64,000 nucleotides of DNA, taken from Sanderia malayensis (taxonomy: Eukaryota; Cnidaria; Scyphozoa; Semaeostomeae; Pelagiidae). The notes under the pieces are model-generated. The model had not been told where the DNA came from and did no database searches. It saw only the letters and a list, made by a program, of their open reading frames with translations. A program made the position numbers and the translations under genes. Positions 1 through 9,069 of the stretch are shown here, piece by piece (position 1 is the stretch's first letter; every line of letters begins with the position of its first letter). The DNA lies in contig RQOL01000537.1 in NCBI GenBank assembly GCA_013076295.1, forward strand, positions 124,001-188,000, read 5' to 3'.

Positions 1-628
1 CTCGAACATTTATACTGTATTTCATTTTATAACAAAAATAATCATGTGGATTTTCATACGGCTGGCATATAGGAATATGCGTTCCATCAACACAACCAAC
101 AACTTCTCCTCAAAACCTAAAATGAGTTTTTCAAGACCTTGTTTTGTCTCTGGAAACTTTATAAGTTTAGGCCCTAAGACCTTTGTGATGGCAAGGCACA
201 CTTTTCGAATGGCCAGTGATAACGTACAAGGAGCAATACCAAAAGATTGCTCATTATTCTAAGAGAGCCCTGGTCCTTAAGATAATAGAGGGTCATTGCA
301 AGCTTCTTCAAGCTACTGATAGTGTCTCCACGAAATGAGCTTCCATTAGGCTTAATATACGGCCCAAGCATTTCTTCAAGTGCTAGAAAGTCCCCTCTTG
401 AAATCCTAAAGTTCAATAGCAATTCATTGTCAAGCATCTTGTTACTGGAAATGTTTCGCCACCAAATTTCTTTTCTTCCAGGATTTTCCATTGTTGTCTC
501 TTTTGTCTCAATAAAAACCTTCGTCTGCGACGTCTATGCATCTTTAGTGCCCGGTTTTCATCTTCTAATGTGTGGTTCGCCGCCATTCTTAATAATCCAT
601 AGTGTGCTAGCACATTATTCATCAACAA
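1..628 (-). pseudogene. PIF/Harbinger transposase, N-terminal half, frameshifted and cut by window edge
   Basis: Read right to left, the pieces at 628-413 and 491-174 carry the usual HARBI1-like N-terminal region: a basic Arg-rich stretch, then the segment 'FRISRGDFLALEEMLGPYI'. In another frame at about 150-1 the first catalytic aspartate context '[11 protein letters not shown]' appears, followed by the [15 protein letters not shown] segment typical of DDE_Tnp_4. At least two frame changes are needed to join the pieces, so the copy is dead. The second Asp and the Glu would lie beyond base 1. Family assignment rests on these motifs and is fairly secure. It differs clearly from the copy at 1332-2408, so it is another lineage. 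Confidence 0.75.
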
Positions 629-839
629 CAGATGGACAGTGAAGCCCCAAGATAAAGCTTGCTATGAGAAATCTAAGGCTCAGTATCACTTGAACCTTCA
701 TTTTGACTTGACTTGAATTTGACTTGGCGCAATTTGAACACCTCCCACCAAAATAAATCCCACAACTATGACAACCTGGTCAAGTCAGGTGAACATATAT
801 TGGCCCGTGTTGAGATTTCATGTAAACGCAAAGCAAAAT

Positions 840-946
840 AAGCCAATCGAGTTGAACTCAGCCCGTGTTGAACTCAACATCTCAGCTCAAAAACTCAGCC
901 TGTGTTGAACTCAACACGGGCTGAGATTTCTCATGTAAAGGGCCTC
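840..946. repeat. Inverted terminal repeat region of the Harbinger element
   Basis: 'CAGCCCGTGTTGAACTCAAC' at about 858 recurs inverted at about 900-925 (GTTGAACTCAACACGGGCTG), making a strong hairpin, and a further GCCCGTGTTGAG lies at 802. The outer edge reads CATGTAAAGGGCCTC followed by TAA, a 3-bp motif of the kind Harbinger elements duplicate on insertion. The other end of the element is outside the window, so the boundary is inferred. The rest of 629-840 shows no gene. Confidence 0.45.
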
Positions 947-1331
947 TAACTATAAAACTTCATAGAAAAGTATCAGCTAATGGTTTAAACTCCTAAAAAA
1001 CTTTTGGAATATTCAACCCTATGTAAACTAATACAGAAATCATTTCAAGTTTGTCATTTCAAATGAAAAGAATAGCTATGTTGAACATTTGTTGAAAAGA
1101 ATAGTAGTTTCTGCATGAGATTTGTTCTTCGTTATAACTTCCTTATTTTCTTTTGTATGTAAATTTTGAATAGTTACACTTGATTTTGTTTTCTGTTAAA
1201 CAGTTAGCTTCTGTGTCAGATTGTTCTTTATTGTAGTCTTCTTCTTTGTGTGAGTTTTCCAACAATTTTCTGATTAAGATATGACAAATTAGTAACATTT
1301 CAACATGGAAATCACTCAAGAACAAGGTCCA
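947..1331. other. AT-rich spacer, no gene seen
   Basis: Short open frames here have no recognisable content. The stretch probably belongs partly to the 3' flank of the transposase at 1332-2408, but no terminal repeat was identified. Confidence 0.5.
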
Positions 1332-2408
1332 CTAAACAAAATATTCTTCAAGAGCTGGTGGATCCAATGCAAAATACTGTGAAATCACAGAGCCATATAA
1401 ACAGATTCTTGCATTATGCAATAAACCACATACCAAGTACATCTTTCCAACATCACTTAGTTGTACTTTTTGCTCTTTCTTAAAGTCCACAAAACCAAAA
1501 TAGTTCAGTATATCAGCAAAAATCCACTCTACTGAAACTTGTGCCTGACTCATGGACTTATTGAAATCTTGCTGCATTTGTGTTAACTCTGTTCCCTTAA
1601 AAGGAGACTGTAGTTGAGGCCTTGGTGGGTAGGCAGGGTCACCATATATACAGAGTTGGTTTCCATCTGTATCAAATGAATGCTGCTGAAGTTGCTGGAG
1701 TAAACTTGAATCTGCGAGCATCCCACTATCGTGGCGTTTGCCCTCAACAGGACCAAAAACATTACCTATCAGCCCATTTGGCAGTGGAACAGACTGAAAT
1801 TTGATCGAATGGACCCTCTTGTGGCCATTATAGAGGACTCTCTGATTTACCCCTGGGCGACATACAGGCCTTACCGTGCCATCAATGAAGCCCCAACAAT
1901 TCTCCAACGCTGCTCCACTATCATGAATGGCCCTTGCATAGCTTTCCAGCTTATCTGGCAGAAGCAAGACTTGGTTCATGTCTGACAGCAATCTAGACCA
2001 TCTGGCATAAATCGAATCCATAGTATGATTGGCTATTATGCATAGCTCAGGTACTGATCTTGCAAATCTGGGAACCATGTCTATGTATCTGCAAGGATAC
2101 GCTAATCTCTTTAACAGGATACATAATGCTTCAAGACCACTTGTTACACTACCATTATAGAAAACCATTTGTTCAGGTAACTCGATAATCTCCAGAAGAC
2201 GATAAATGTCTTGCTTATAAAAGCGCATCTCTCCCTTACATTCATCATCAGAAAGTGAATCCAAGTCAAAGGGTTGGTAGTTCCAGTAAGGAATGTCAAG
2301 GTTTGCAGATGTATTAGCATCATAAAGTAGCATGCATTCAGTATCTTCAATCAGGTCAGCGCTGTAGGCGTGTAGAACGCAAGCACGTACATCTCTAAAA
2401 TAAGGCAT
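1332..2408 (-). CDS. PIF/Harbinger transposase (DDE_Tnp_4), uninterrupted 358 aa
   Basis: A single ATG-to-stop frame encodes a DDE endonuclease of the Harbinger type, which would cut and paste the element in the nucleus. The catalytic triad is visible: Asp in 'GFIDGTVRP' (about residue 175), Asp in 'YGDPAYPPRP' (about 240) and Glu in 'VSVEWIF' (about 285). An acidic N-terminal region and the 'ALCILLKRLAYPCRYIDMV' segment precede the core. The length is normal for the family. Harbinger mobility also needs a Myb/SANT-like partner protein, and none lies next to this copy. A close relative (similar 'LDNCWGFIDGT' and 'LYGDPAYP' blocks) is at 41440-42230 and is broken, so this is the better-preserved copy. 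Confidence 0.85.
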   Translation of the reverse strand: MPYFRDVRACVLHAYSADLIEDTECMLLYDANTSANLDIPYWNYQPFDLDSLSDDECKGEMRFYKQDIYRLLEIIELPEQMVFYNGSVTSGLEALCILLKRLAYPCRYIDMVPRFARSVPELCIIANHTMDSIYARWSRLLSDMNQVLLLPDKLESYARAIHDSGAALENCWGFIDGTVRPVCRPGVNQRVLYNGHKRVHSIKFQSVPLPNGLIGNVFGPVEGKRHDSGMLADSSLLQQLQQHSFDTDGNQLCIYGDPAYPPRPQLQSPFKGTELTQMQQDFNKSMSQAQVSVEWIFADILNYFGFVDFKKEQKVQLSDVGKMYLVCGLLHNARICLYGSVISQYFALDPPALEEYFV

Positions 2409-2667
2409 TATACCGTTCTTTATAACGATAACCTATTTTCTCACACGAATTTCATGTATCACTCTACGACCTATTATTTTCATTGTTTTTGTGCCAAATT
2501 TGAAAGAGTGTTCACGTGCCGAGGAATCTTAACGTTTTTTTTAGCTGATAACAAAACAGCATCGCCACGACTGTCCCAGGCCCCTAACAGCGTACGTTGG
2601 CATTCCCGTTTTCTTCATCTTAAAGTCCCTAATAACTTTGGTCGTCCAGAGCTCTGATTTCTCAAAC

Positions 2668-3553
2668 CAAATCGATTTTGTATGATAATCTTTTTCGTTT
2701 GCCTTTCATCATATTCTTAAATGCAATATCATCATGTTTTGATATCAAAACCTTGGCCCTTTCTTTGCTTACCTCAAGATCAATAATATCTTGATTCAGG
2801 TGTTCAACTTGTACCGGTGTCCACCTAGCCACATTGATGCTGATTTTTTCTGAGGTTGTTGATCTTCTTGTTAAGGTGTTCTAGTCTCAATGCCAATGTC
2901 TGTTCAACAACCTTTTCAGTTTGGTGCCTGGCATTTTTCCTTTGTGCAATCACTTATTCAACTTCAGCTGTATATTTTGAAATTTGCATTCCAATACCAA
3001 GTTCCTGAATTTCTTCCCTTGACCTTGATGCTCCTAAGGCAAAAATGCATAGACTAGATGCATAACATTATAAACATTTCTCAAATAGTTATAAGCATTT
3101 GAGTTGCTGTACTGCATCCATAAAGTATCTCTATGTTGAGAAACCTATATTCGGAAGGTATGGCATGGTACAATGTTGTTCATGAAAAATAAGAGCTTAA
3201 TTTTACTCCCATTGCATAGGTGCGTCGGTCTTCATCGGCTGATATGACAAACAGACAGCATGCACCTCTTCGAAAGCTAAATATGAACATATTGCAATTC
3301 TTCCCTTGATATCAATATTTGAGATCAGCATCTGAAAAACAGGTCTGAATCCTTTGAGACTATTCAAATTTACATTTTCTTTTTCTGGTTGTTCTAAATC
3401 GTTTTTAATTTTAAGCTCTTCCAAATAATCAATTCTTTTTGAAAGTTTGTCTTCGTTTTCATCAATGGAGCAATTTCGCTATGAAACCAATATCTGTTCT
3501 GAAAATGATTAATGCATGAACGTACCAAATTTCTCTTTGATATCCCTGCCATT
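2668..3553 (-). CDS. Unrecognised coiled-coil gene, probably multi-exon or decayed
   Basis: Not recognised. On the minus strand, 3424-3203 encodes a charged segment (EELKIKNDLEQPEKENVNLN) running into a mixed hydrophobic part. A frame at about 3030-2880 is Glu/Gln/Arg-rich and helical (coiled-coil-like), and after a frame change at about 2860 a Lys-rich end ('SINVARWTPVQVEHLNQDII') reaches a stop near 2668. A methionine at about 3553 (MAGISKRNL) is a plausible start. Splice sites were not settled. The gene begins only about 370 bp from the plus-strand gene at 3925, so the two may share a divergent promoter. Real coding character is likely; function is unknown. Confidence 0.35.
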
Positions 3554-3924
3554 TTGCTATTAATCAAGCTAGGTAATCACTATCAATCAGTCACATTTTT
3601 GACATAAAAATTTAAACAGTTTTGTAGAAAATAGCAACGAGCATCAAACATGGCGTACCTTTATACCTTTATAATCTTTTTAACAATGAGTGTTGCTGCC
3701 TAGAGAGTTGAATTGAAACAAAAACGTGTAACTCACAAACGTTCAGACATATTTCTTATTCGATTGAAAGAACAAAATTGATTTCAATTGAGTGCTCTTG
3801 TTGTTGTTGGTGCTACTACAATACATCTCATTGCAATACACAGATAAAAGAGTGGTGGTCATGGCAATGAGTTGGGGTCATGGTCGGTGCATTGTGCATA
3901 CATGAAGTGAAAAACACAGAAAAC

Positions 3925-5026
3925 ATGGCTGAGCTTCACAATGTTCAGAATTTCCTGAAGAAAAACAATCTCAATCAGTACGTTGAATCGTTTTTTGATC
4001 AAGGATGCGATAATCTTTGGCAAATCTTTTCACTTGCCAATGACCATGCTGAACTGGAAGGTCTGATCAGTGGTCTGATGAGAGGCAGAACATTGTGGAG
4101 AAAAGAATACAAACGCGTCAAATTCTGATGACCCATCTAAATGTAAGTTGTGCTTTTAATTCTAAACTTTATGAAGTTGTGATTTTTGATTTTGCACTTT
4201 CAGACAACAACATTCATTTTACTCAACTCAACTTGCATGTCTCTGCCCATTGACACTGTATGCGGTCCCTAAAATTGTAATGATCAATAGATATCAATGC
4301 TGATTGTGACCCTAACTCTAGCCTTTTGCTCATCAACCAACATGTTTTTGTTTGATATGTTACGATAGCCGTTGTAACTGCTATCGGTCAGATAAATACT
4401 CATGCTGCCTTATTTTATTTTCTTAGTTTATTTATTTTTATATCTTTTTATATTTTATGCACAAAAAGATTATATCTATTTTGTATATTTTGAATCTTTC
4501 AGGGCAAAAGATTGCAAAGGACCTCTGGATTTCTAACCCAATAACAAAGCAGATGGTGTTTTTCAATGATGTTTTAGAGGAAATTTACAATTCTTCATTT
4601 GAGCTAATGCCACCTTTGCAGTTGAAAGATTACATCCTCTCTCAGAGAATAACTAGATGGAAAATCGAAACTGCCAATGATGAGGATATTGAAAGGGTAA
4701 GTGCTTTGATGAATTCCAACAACAAGAATGGGAATGCCATTAATATTTGCCATTTTGGCAAACAAGAACTAACAAGTTTCTGCCATGGAGATATTTCCAA
4801 AGCAGAAACTTGTCAGCTAATAATTGAGATTGCTATTGAAAAAACAATCAGTAAAATCAGTAAAGTTATTGCTCAGCGATCTAATCTGTTTCACATAAAT
4901 AACCAGGTAAAGCACTGGAGGGTGAATGAACTACAGTTCATTGATAACCAAAAAAGCAATCTTGAAAAATTTGAGATTGCATTGGGAATGACACTTCCAG
5001 CTGACTTATTTTTTAACCAAATTTAG
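3925..5026 (+). pseudogene. SAM-domain-like gene in two exons with a frameshift in exon 1
   Basis: Exon 1 (ATG at 3925; another in-frame ATG at 3880) encodes a sterile-alpha-motif-like helix bundle: 'VQNFLKKNNLNQYVESFF' then 'ELEGLISGLMRG'. SAM domains mediate protein-protein contacts. Exon 2 (4503-5026) follows a good acceptor (tctttcag) and encodes about 174 residues with no family I recognise. The exon 1 donor (AAAT|GTAAGT at 4138-4141) joins exon 2 in phase only from the +1 frame, which encodes 'NTNASNSDDPSK'. The SAM frame itself hits TGA at 4126-4128, before the donor, so a one-base indel near 4090 seems to break the gene. A sequencing error is the alternative. Confidence 0.4.
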
Positions 5027-5229
5027 TTTTTGAGATATAGTGTTGCATGTTGTCGTAAGATAGGTAAGTATTCATTTTTCATACCCCTCAATAACATCAC
5101 ATTTTTGTATTGTACCCCTCAAAGATACTTGGATTTATTTTCATAGCCCCCCACTATTTCCTCTGCCCCCTCTGTTAGATACTTTATGACCGCTCTCTTA
5201 TGAATGACGGCCACAAACCTCCATCTTCG

Positions 5230-5811
5230 TCAATTGCTTCTTCAAAATTGTGAACAACTGTGCTTGCAAGATTGCTTGTGGCTGCCTTTAGAAAAATTCT
5301 TCTTCTTGTTTTTCCATCAATGCAGCCACGTAAACAATCCCACATCTTATCAGTGAGTGATGGCCATCAATGTGCCAAACTGAGTTAGGCCATGGTACAA
5401 AGTATGTCCTTTGGGAAACGGAAGTGCACCCCATCCTAAAGCTGTGTTTCTAGGGTCAACACGGTTTATGCTTTCTCTAATTCTCCGGCATTGTATGTGG
5501 TATCCCAGTGCCCTGAAATGCCCCCTGAGATACGACTCCCCTGTTGTAGCACCATGAGTTTTGTGATAATCTTTAACAATGGTGTCAATTTCATCATTTG
5601 TTAGTGGACTAAAATTCTGCAAATCTTGTAGTCCATAATGATCAACTCTACGAGCAAATTTCCAACATGACACTTTCAACATTCCAAAAATCTTATTCCA
5701 GGATAGGATAACATTCCAAAAATCTTGATCCTTATTCCAGTTCCTCGAGCAATTCTGGTGGTATAAAATAGCAAGGCCTCCCCAGTGCGCCAAATTTCTG
5801 TATACTGACAC
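5230..5811 (-). pseudogene. Integrase-core (rve-like) gene fragment
   Basis: The frame 5811-5350 contains 'RIRESINRVDPRNTALGWG', and a second frame after about 5390 reads 'VPNSVWHIDGHHSLIR'. Both blocks are typical of eukaryotic proteins with a retroviral-type integrase core; the WHIDGHH Asp would be the first catalytic residue. The frame is lost around 5390 and stops soon after, so only the N-terminal helix-rich part and the start of the catalytic core survive. Such genes are multicopy and mobile-element derived in several invertebrates. The rest of the core is not found nearby. Confidence 0.5.
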
Positions 5812-5831
5812 TCACAGCGGATTCAGACTGG

Positions 5832-6446
5832 TTACCATGAAGTGCCATTCCTGCCAATACTATTATGATTTTTATTATTAAGCGCACTTTTCATTAGTGG
5901 GCATAGTTTTTCATTATTATGTGCAGTTTTTCTTTATTAGGCACAGTTTTTTCATTATTATACACATTATTCACAATTGGGCATAGTTTTTCATTATTAT
6001 GCCAACTTTTCATTATTAGGCATGGTTTTCCATTATTATGTACACTGTTCATTATTTACTGATGCGTAACGGTCAATTATAGCACGTGTTTAGACAAAAT
6101 GGCGGCAAGTAGTGTTGGTAGCAGCAAAGTCGGAGAAGTGGAAGAACTGTTGGCACAAGCCATAAGAGAGCTGTGCAGAACATAAATTCCAATGATCCTC
6201 CAAGTAATCTGGCACAGTCTTTGGGGCCATCTGTTTCTCCAAACGAAGAGGCGTTTGCAACAGATGGTACAACGGCTTCCACAGGAGCTGTATCTTTTGG
6301 GCCTACGCCGGGTAGTAGTAGATCTACGCGTACGCCAGTTGTAAATACAGAGTTGCAGCGTCTTTTCCCGCACCTTTATGGCACTGGGATAAGACGTACA
6401 CAGTGGCGCAACAAAACCAAAGAAAGCGAAGTTGGTGACAAGAAAA
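5832..6446 (+). repeat. Inverted second copy of the HECT gene 5' end and its upstream region
   Basis: This arm matches the reverse complement of 11744-12384 over about 600 bp. It includes the upstream ladder of short AT-rich units (TTTTCATTATTA plus GGCATAG-type words), the start codon (ATG at 6099, MAASSVGSSKVGEVEELL), the Ser/Thr/Pro-rich segment, and the 'LQRLFP' and 'KKxxxVGDKK' ends. The copy is broken: a frame change after 'LLAQAI' and an internal deletion near 6400 relative to the other arm. It is a duplicated gene fragment, not a working gene. Conservation of the non-coding 5' part argues the duplication took the promoter along. Confidence 0.7.
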
Positions 6447-6479
6447 TAACAATCAACAATCTAATCACACTTTTTAAGG

Positions 6480-6785
6480 AACTAGCGGGGGGAGCTCGCG
6501 TACGGTTGCTTCCCAGAGGGGGGCAAGTGAAAAAACTTCCTCTGGTTGGCGCATTTCGTGCGCTGCATTCGCTCCCGCTCATGCCCCCTTCAACCCCACG
6601 TACAATGGGTAAGCTCGCCTGTGGTTGGCGCAATTCGTGGGCTGCATTCGCTTACACTCATGCCCCTTGCAACCCCACCTACAATGGGTTAGCTTGCTGC
6701 GCTCGCCTGTCTATCTATTACCAAGAAGCATTGACTGATAGGGCGCACTTCGTGCGCTGCATTCGCTTATGCACATGCCTCTGTC
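6480..6785. repeat. Interspersed GC-richer repeat with internal near-duplications
   Basis: Units such as 'TGGTTGGCGCA', 'GCTGCATTCGCT' and 'CTCATGCCCC' recur at about 6545, 6628 and 6745. The first unit is repeated in reverse complement at 17303-17405. The base composition is far above the surroundings. Class unknown, non-coding. Confidence 0.5.
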
Positions 6786-7687
6786 TATTCCTCTTGCAAC
6801 AGTTTGGCTCCCTTTGCTCGCCTGTAAAACCTGCACCCACCATTTTGGCTGTTACCTGCTACCCCTTGGAAAGGTTGGTAGCCTGGTAACGATGATGCTA
6901 ATAATTGATCTGTATTTCCCTTGTTGTGCCAAGTTTCAGATAAAGCTATAATATCAAAGTTAAAGTTAAGATTATAGAGAAGAATTTGTAGATTCTCGTT
7001 ATTTCCAGGTAAAGATTGAATATTAGTATGGAATAGGCTAAGTGAAGCATGAGAATTAAGATTGTTTGTTAATTTATGGAAATCATGACTAGTGTAGTAA
7101 TCAAAGTTTGAATAAAAATTAGCGAAAGTGTCAATATCATTATTGAAAAGTCTATCGTGTTCTTTCAGATCTAATTTGCATAAATTTAATCTATCAAGGA
7201 GCCGATATTCAGGAGATTCATTTTTTGTGGACTGGCATCTACATGAGTAATTTGAATTATAAGATAGCTCAAAAAGCTTGCCACTGTCTAGTTGTGAGAA
7301 TGGAAGTCTCTCCTCGTAACAGGTTTTACAACACCATTGTTTTATTATGTTCGAGGTTTTCGAAAACTGCCAAAATTGAAGACCGGAACAACGTTGATGA
7401 ATAAAAGAATCACAATCGACACAGGGTACCGGGTTTGAATAGTTGCCAGATAATCTTTCAATTTGTTGTCGGTCAAAGACTGAAAGGGAGGGCAGGCAAA
7501 ATGTGCACAGCCAAGTTTGATTTGGATTTCTAACCAAAAATATAAAATTTTGCATGTCTAGTTTTGAGCGTATTCGATGAAACCATTTGTCGCATGAGTC
7601 GCAACAAATACAGTCCTCATAATCATGAACCATATTTAGACATTTCGGACACTTACTTCCGTCGATATCTCTAGCAGCTAAGCTCAT
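6785..7687 (-). pseudogene. LINE ORF2 5' part: PHD-like zinc finger plus AP-type endonuclease start
   Basis: A 300-aa frame opens with a PHD/treble-clef cysteine pattern (CPKCLNMV, CICCDSCDKWFH, then WLCTFC and PCVDCDSFIHQRC). It continues through a linker into the endonuclease opening 'LSLFHTNIQSLPGNNENL' and 'DIIALSETWHNKG'. This arrangement is known from CR1/L2-like non-LTR retrotransposons of invertebrates. The endonuclease is cut off after 'GYQPFQGV', and no reverse transcriptase follows toward lower coordinates, so the 3' part of the element is missing. The linker 'LNLCKLDLKEHDRLFNNDID' resembles the copy at 34634-34858. Confidence 0.75.
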
Positions 7688-7965
7688 GATAAAAGGTTAA
7701 TCAGATTGTAGGATTCAAAATTATACCAAATTATATTTAAAAATCTAGGGTTTGATTTGGGTTTCGTCATCAACTTAAATTGAAATAAAGTTCCAAGTTT
7801 TGCATTTCTTTCTTTAGTTCGACGTTTTCCTTCTCGAGATTTGATTGGTTTTTTAGTGTAGTGTCCATCATTTCCTTCAGCAGCAAATAGTCTTCTCTGA
7901 ATATCTTGAAATGGTTCAAAAAGTACATAAACTTCTTCATAGACAAATTTTGTTATCGTATGCAT
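7688..7965 (-). CDS. Short unrecognised open frame
   Basis: 93 codons from an ATG, rich in Lys/Arg in the middle ('KKPIKSREGKRRTKERNAK'), with no family recognised. It lies between the truncated LINE and the HECT pseudogene on the same strand. It could be an exon remnant of either flanking gene or a chance frame. Confidence 0.2.
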
Positions 7966-8344
7966 ACTGGCAAGCTAACGTAACTTTTGTCAATGACACC
8001 CAATGTTTAAAAACCATTTATTATAACAAACACCATTTTTGGATGATGGATGGCTATAAAATAAGGATAACCATTCACAATATATTAAATCCAACCTGTA
8101 AAGGTTTCCCTCCTTGGGCCACCTGTGCCAACTGCTGCTTCCCCAATGAAGACTACTCGCAATGAATGATCTAGTTTTACCCAAGGTCTTTTCCTTGCTT
8201 CAACATAATCAGACCAGATAGAATTTCTTCTGATATCAACTCTTGATTGTTTAGAAACAACAAGGGAACTGACATGTTTCATGATATCTTTCAGTTTCAT
8301 GGGAGGATCCTTTTCTGTATCAAGAATATCATTCTGTTCTGAAT

Positions 8345-8460
8345 CTGTATTATTCATTGAGCACATTAAATTTCCAAATGTTTCCCTTTCACTTGTGGAG
8401 TTCTGTATTATTCATTGAGCACATTAAATTTCCAAATGTTTCCCTTTCACTTGTGGAGTT
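8345..8460. repeat. 58-bp perfect-looking tandem duplication inside the HECT gene
   Basis: 'CTGTATTATTCATTGAGCAC' and the following bases up to 'CTTGTGGAGTT' occur at 8345-8402 and again at 8403-8460. The period of 58 is not a multiple of three, so it shifts the reading frame of the ligase exon. The two copies look identical by eye, so the event is recent. Confidence 0.85.
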
Positions 8461-9048
8461 CCAAATCTCATTAGAAGGAAGCATTAAATTACAAGTGGGA
8501 CAGGATACCCTTGGTAATTGTCTTGTGACTGATGTATGGCAGGTGGCTGTGGAACTTTGCATGTGACAGTCAATGTTAGATGTGCTGAAATTTTCGCGTC
8601 CTGTGCAAGTTGGCGGAAGTGGAAAGTCTTCCAAATTTGTCTGAATGAGAGTACTTGCAGAGATGCATTGCCTTTCAACATCATTGCATACTGGACTTGA
8701 ACATACCTGCACAGTCAGAATGACAGAAGACAATTTAATTCAATTTTATTTCATAGAGCACAAGCAAGCCATTTTCTACATAAAATAAAGGCATTGTATT
8801 CCACCTAAAAAAAGACTCAACAGAACAGATTACTCACCAGTATATGATGCCGCGACTCACTCAATGGAATTTTATTCAAGCACTGGTTACACAATTCCTC
8901 TGGCACAATTGTTTCTCCTTTGCCATCTTCAGTATTCTCAAACTTATTTTGAGCAAGGCAATTGAGCTTTGAATTGGCCGTGCATAAACTCTTCCCTGCC
9001 AATAAAATTTGCAATATACTCCACCGAGTGTCCTTTTGGGCCAGGCGG

Positions 9049-9069
9049 AATAATCATGAGGTCACGTTT
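9049..9069. repeat. Target-site duplication, 5' copy
   Basis: 'taatcatgaggtcacgttt' at 9051-9069 (with two preceding A) is repeated exactly at 11524-11542, flanking the LINE. Removing the LINE and one copy restores the host reading frame across the junction (..ELGKRDLMIIPPGPK..). Confidence 0.9.

Noticed and set aside
5850..6060. AT-rich ladder of repeated words considered as a CRISPR-like array
   Set aside because: Words are irregularly spaced, no unique spacers of even length exist, and the ladder is shared with 12145-12384 as a promoter region of a eukaryotic gene.
6173..6889. 238-codon plus-strand frame across the repeat region
   Set aside because: It begins in the duplicated HECT 5' end in a shifted frame and runs through an interspersed GC-rich repeat; the content is not conserved with the other arm beyond 6446.
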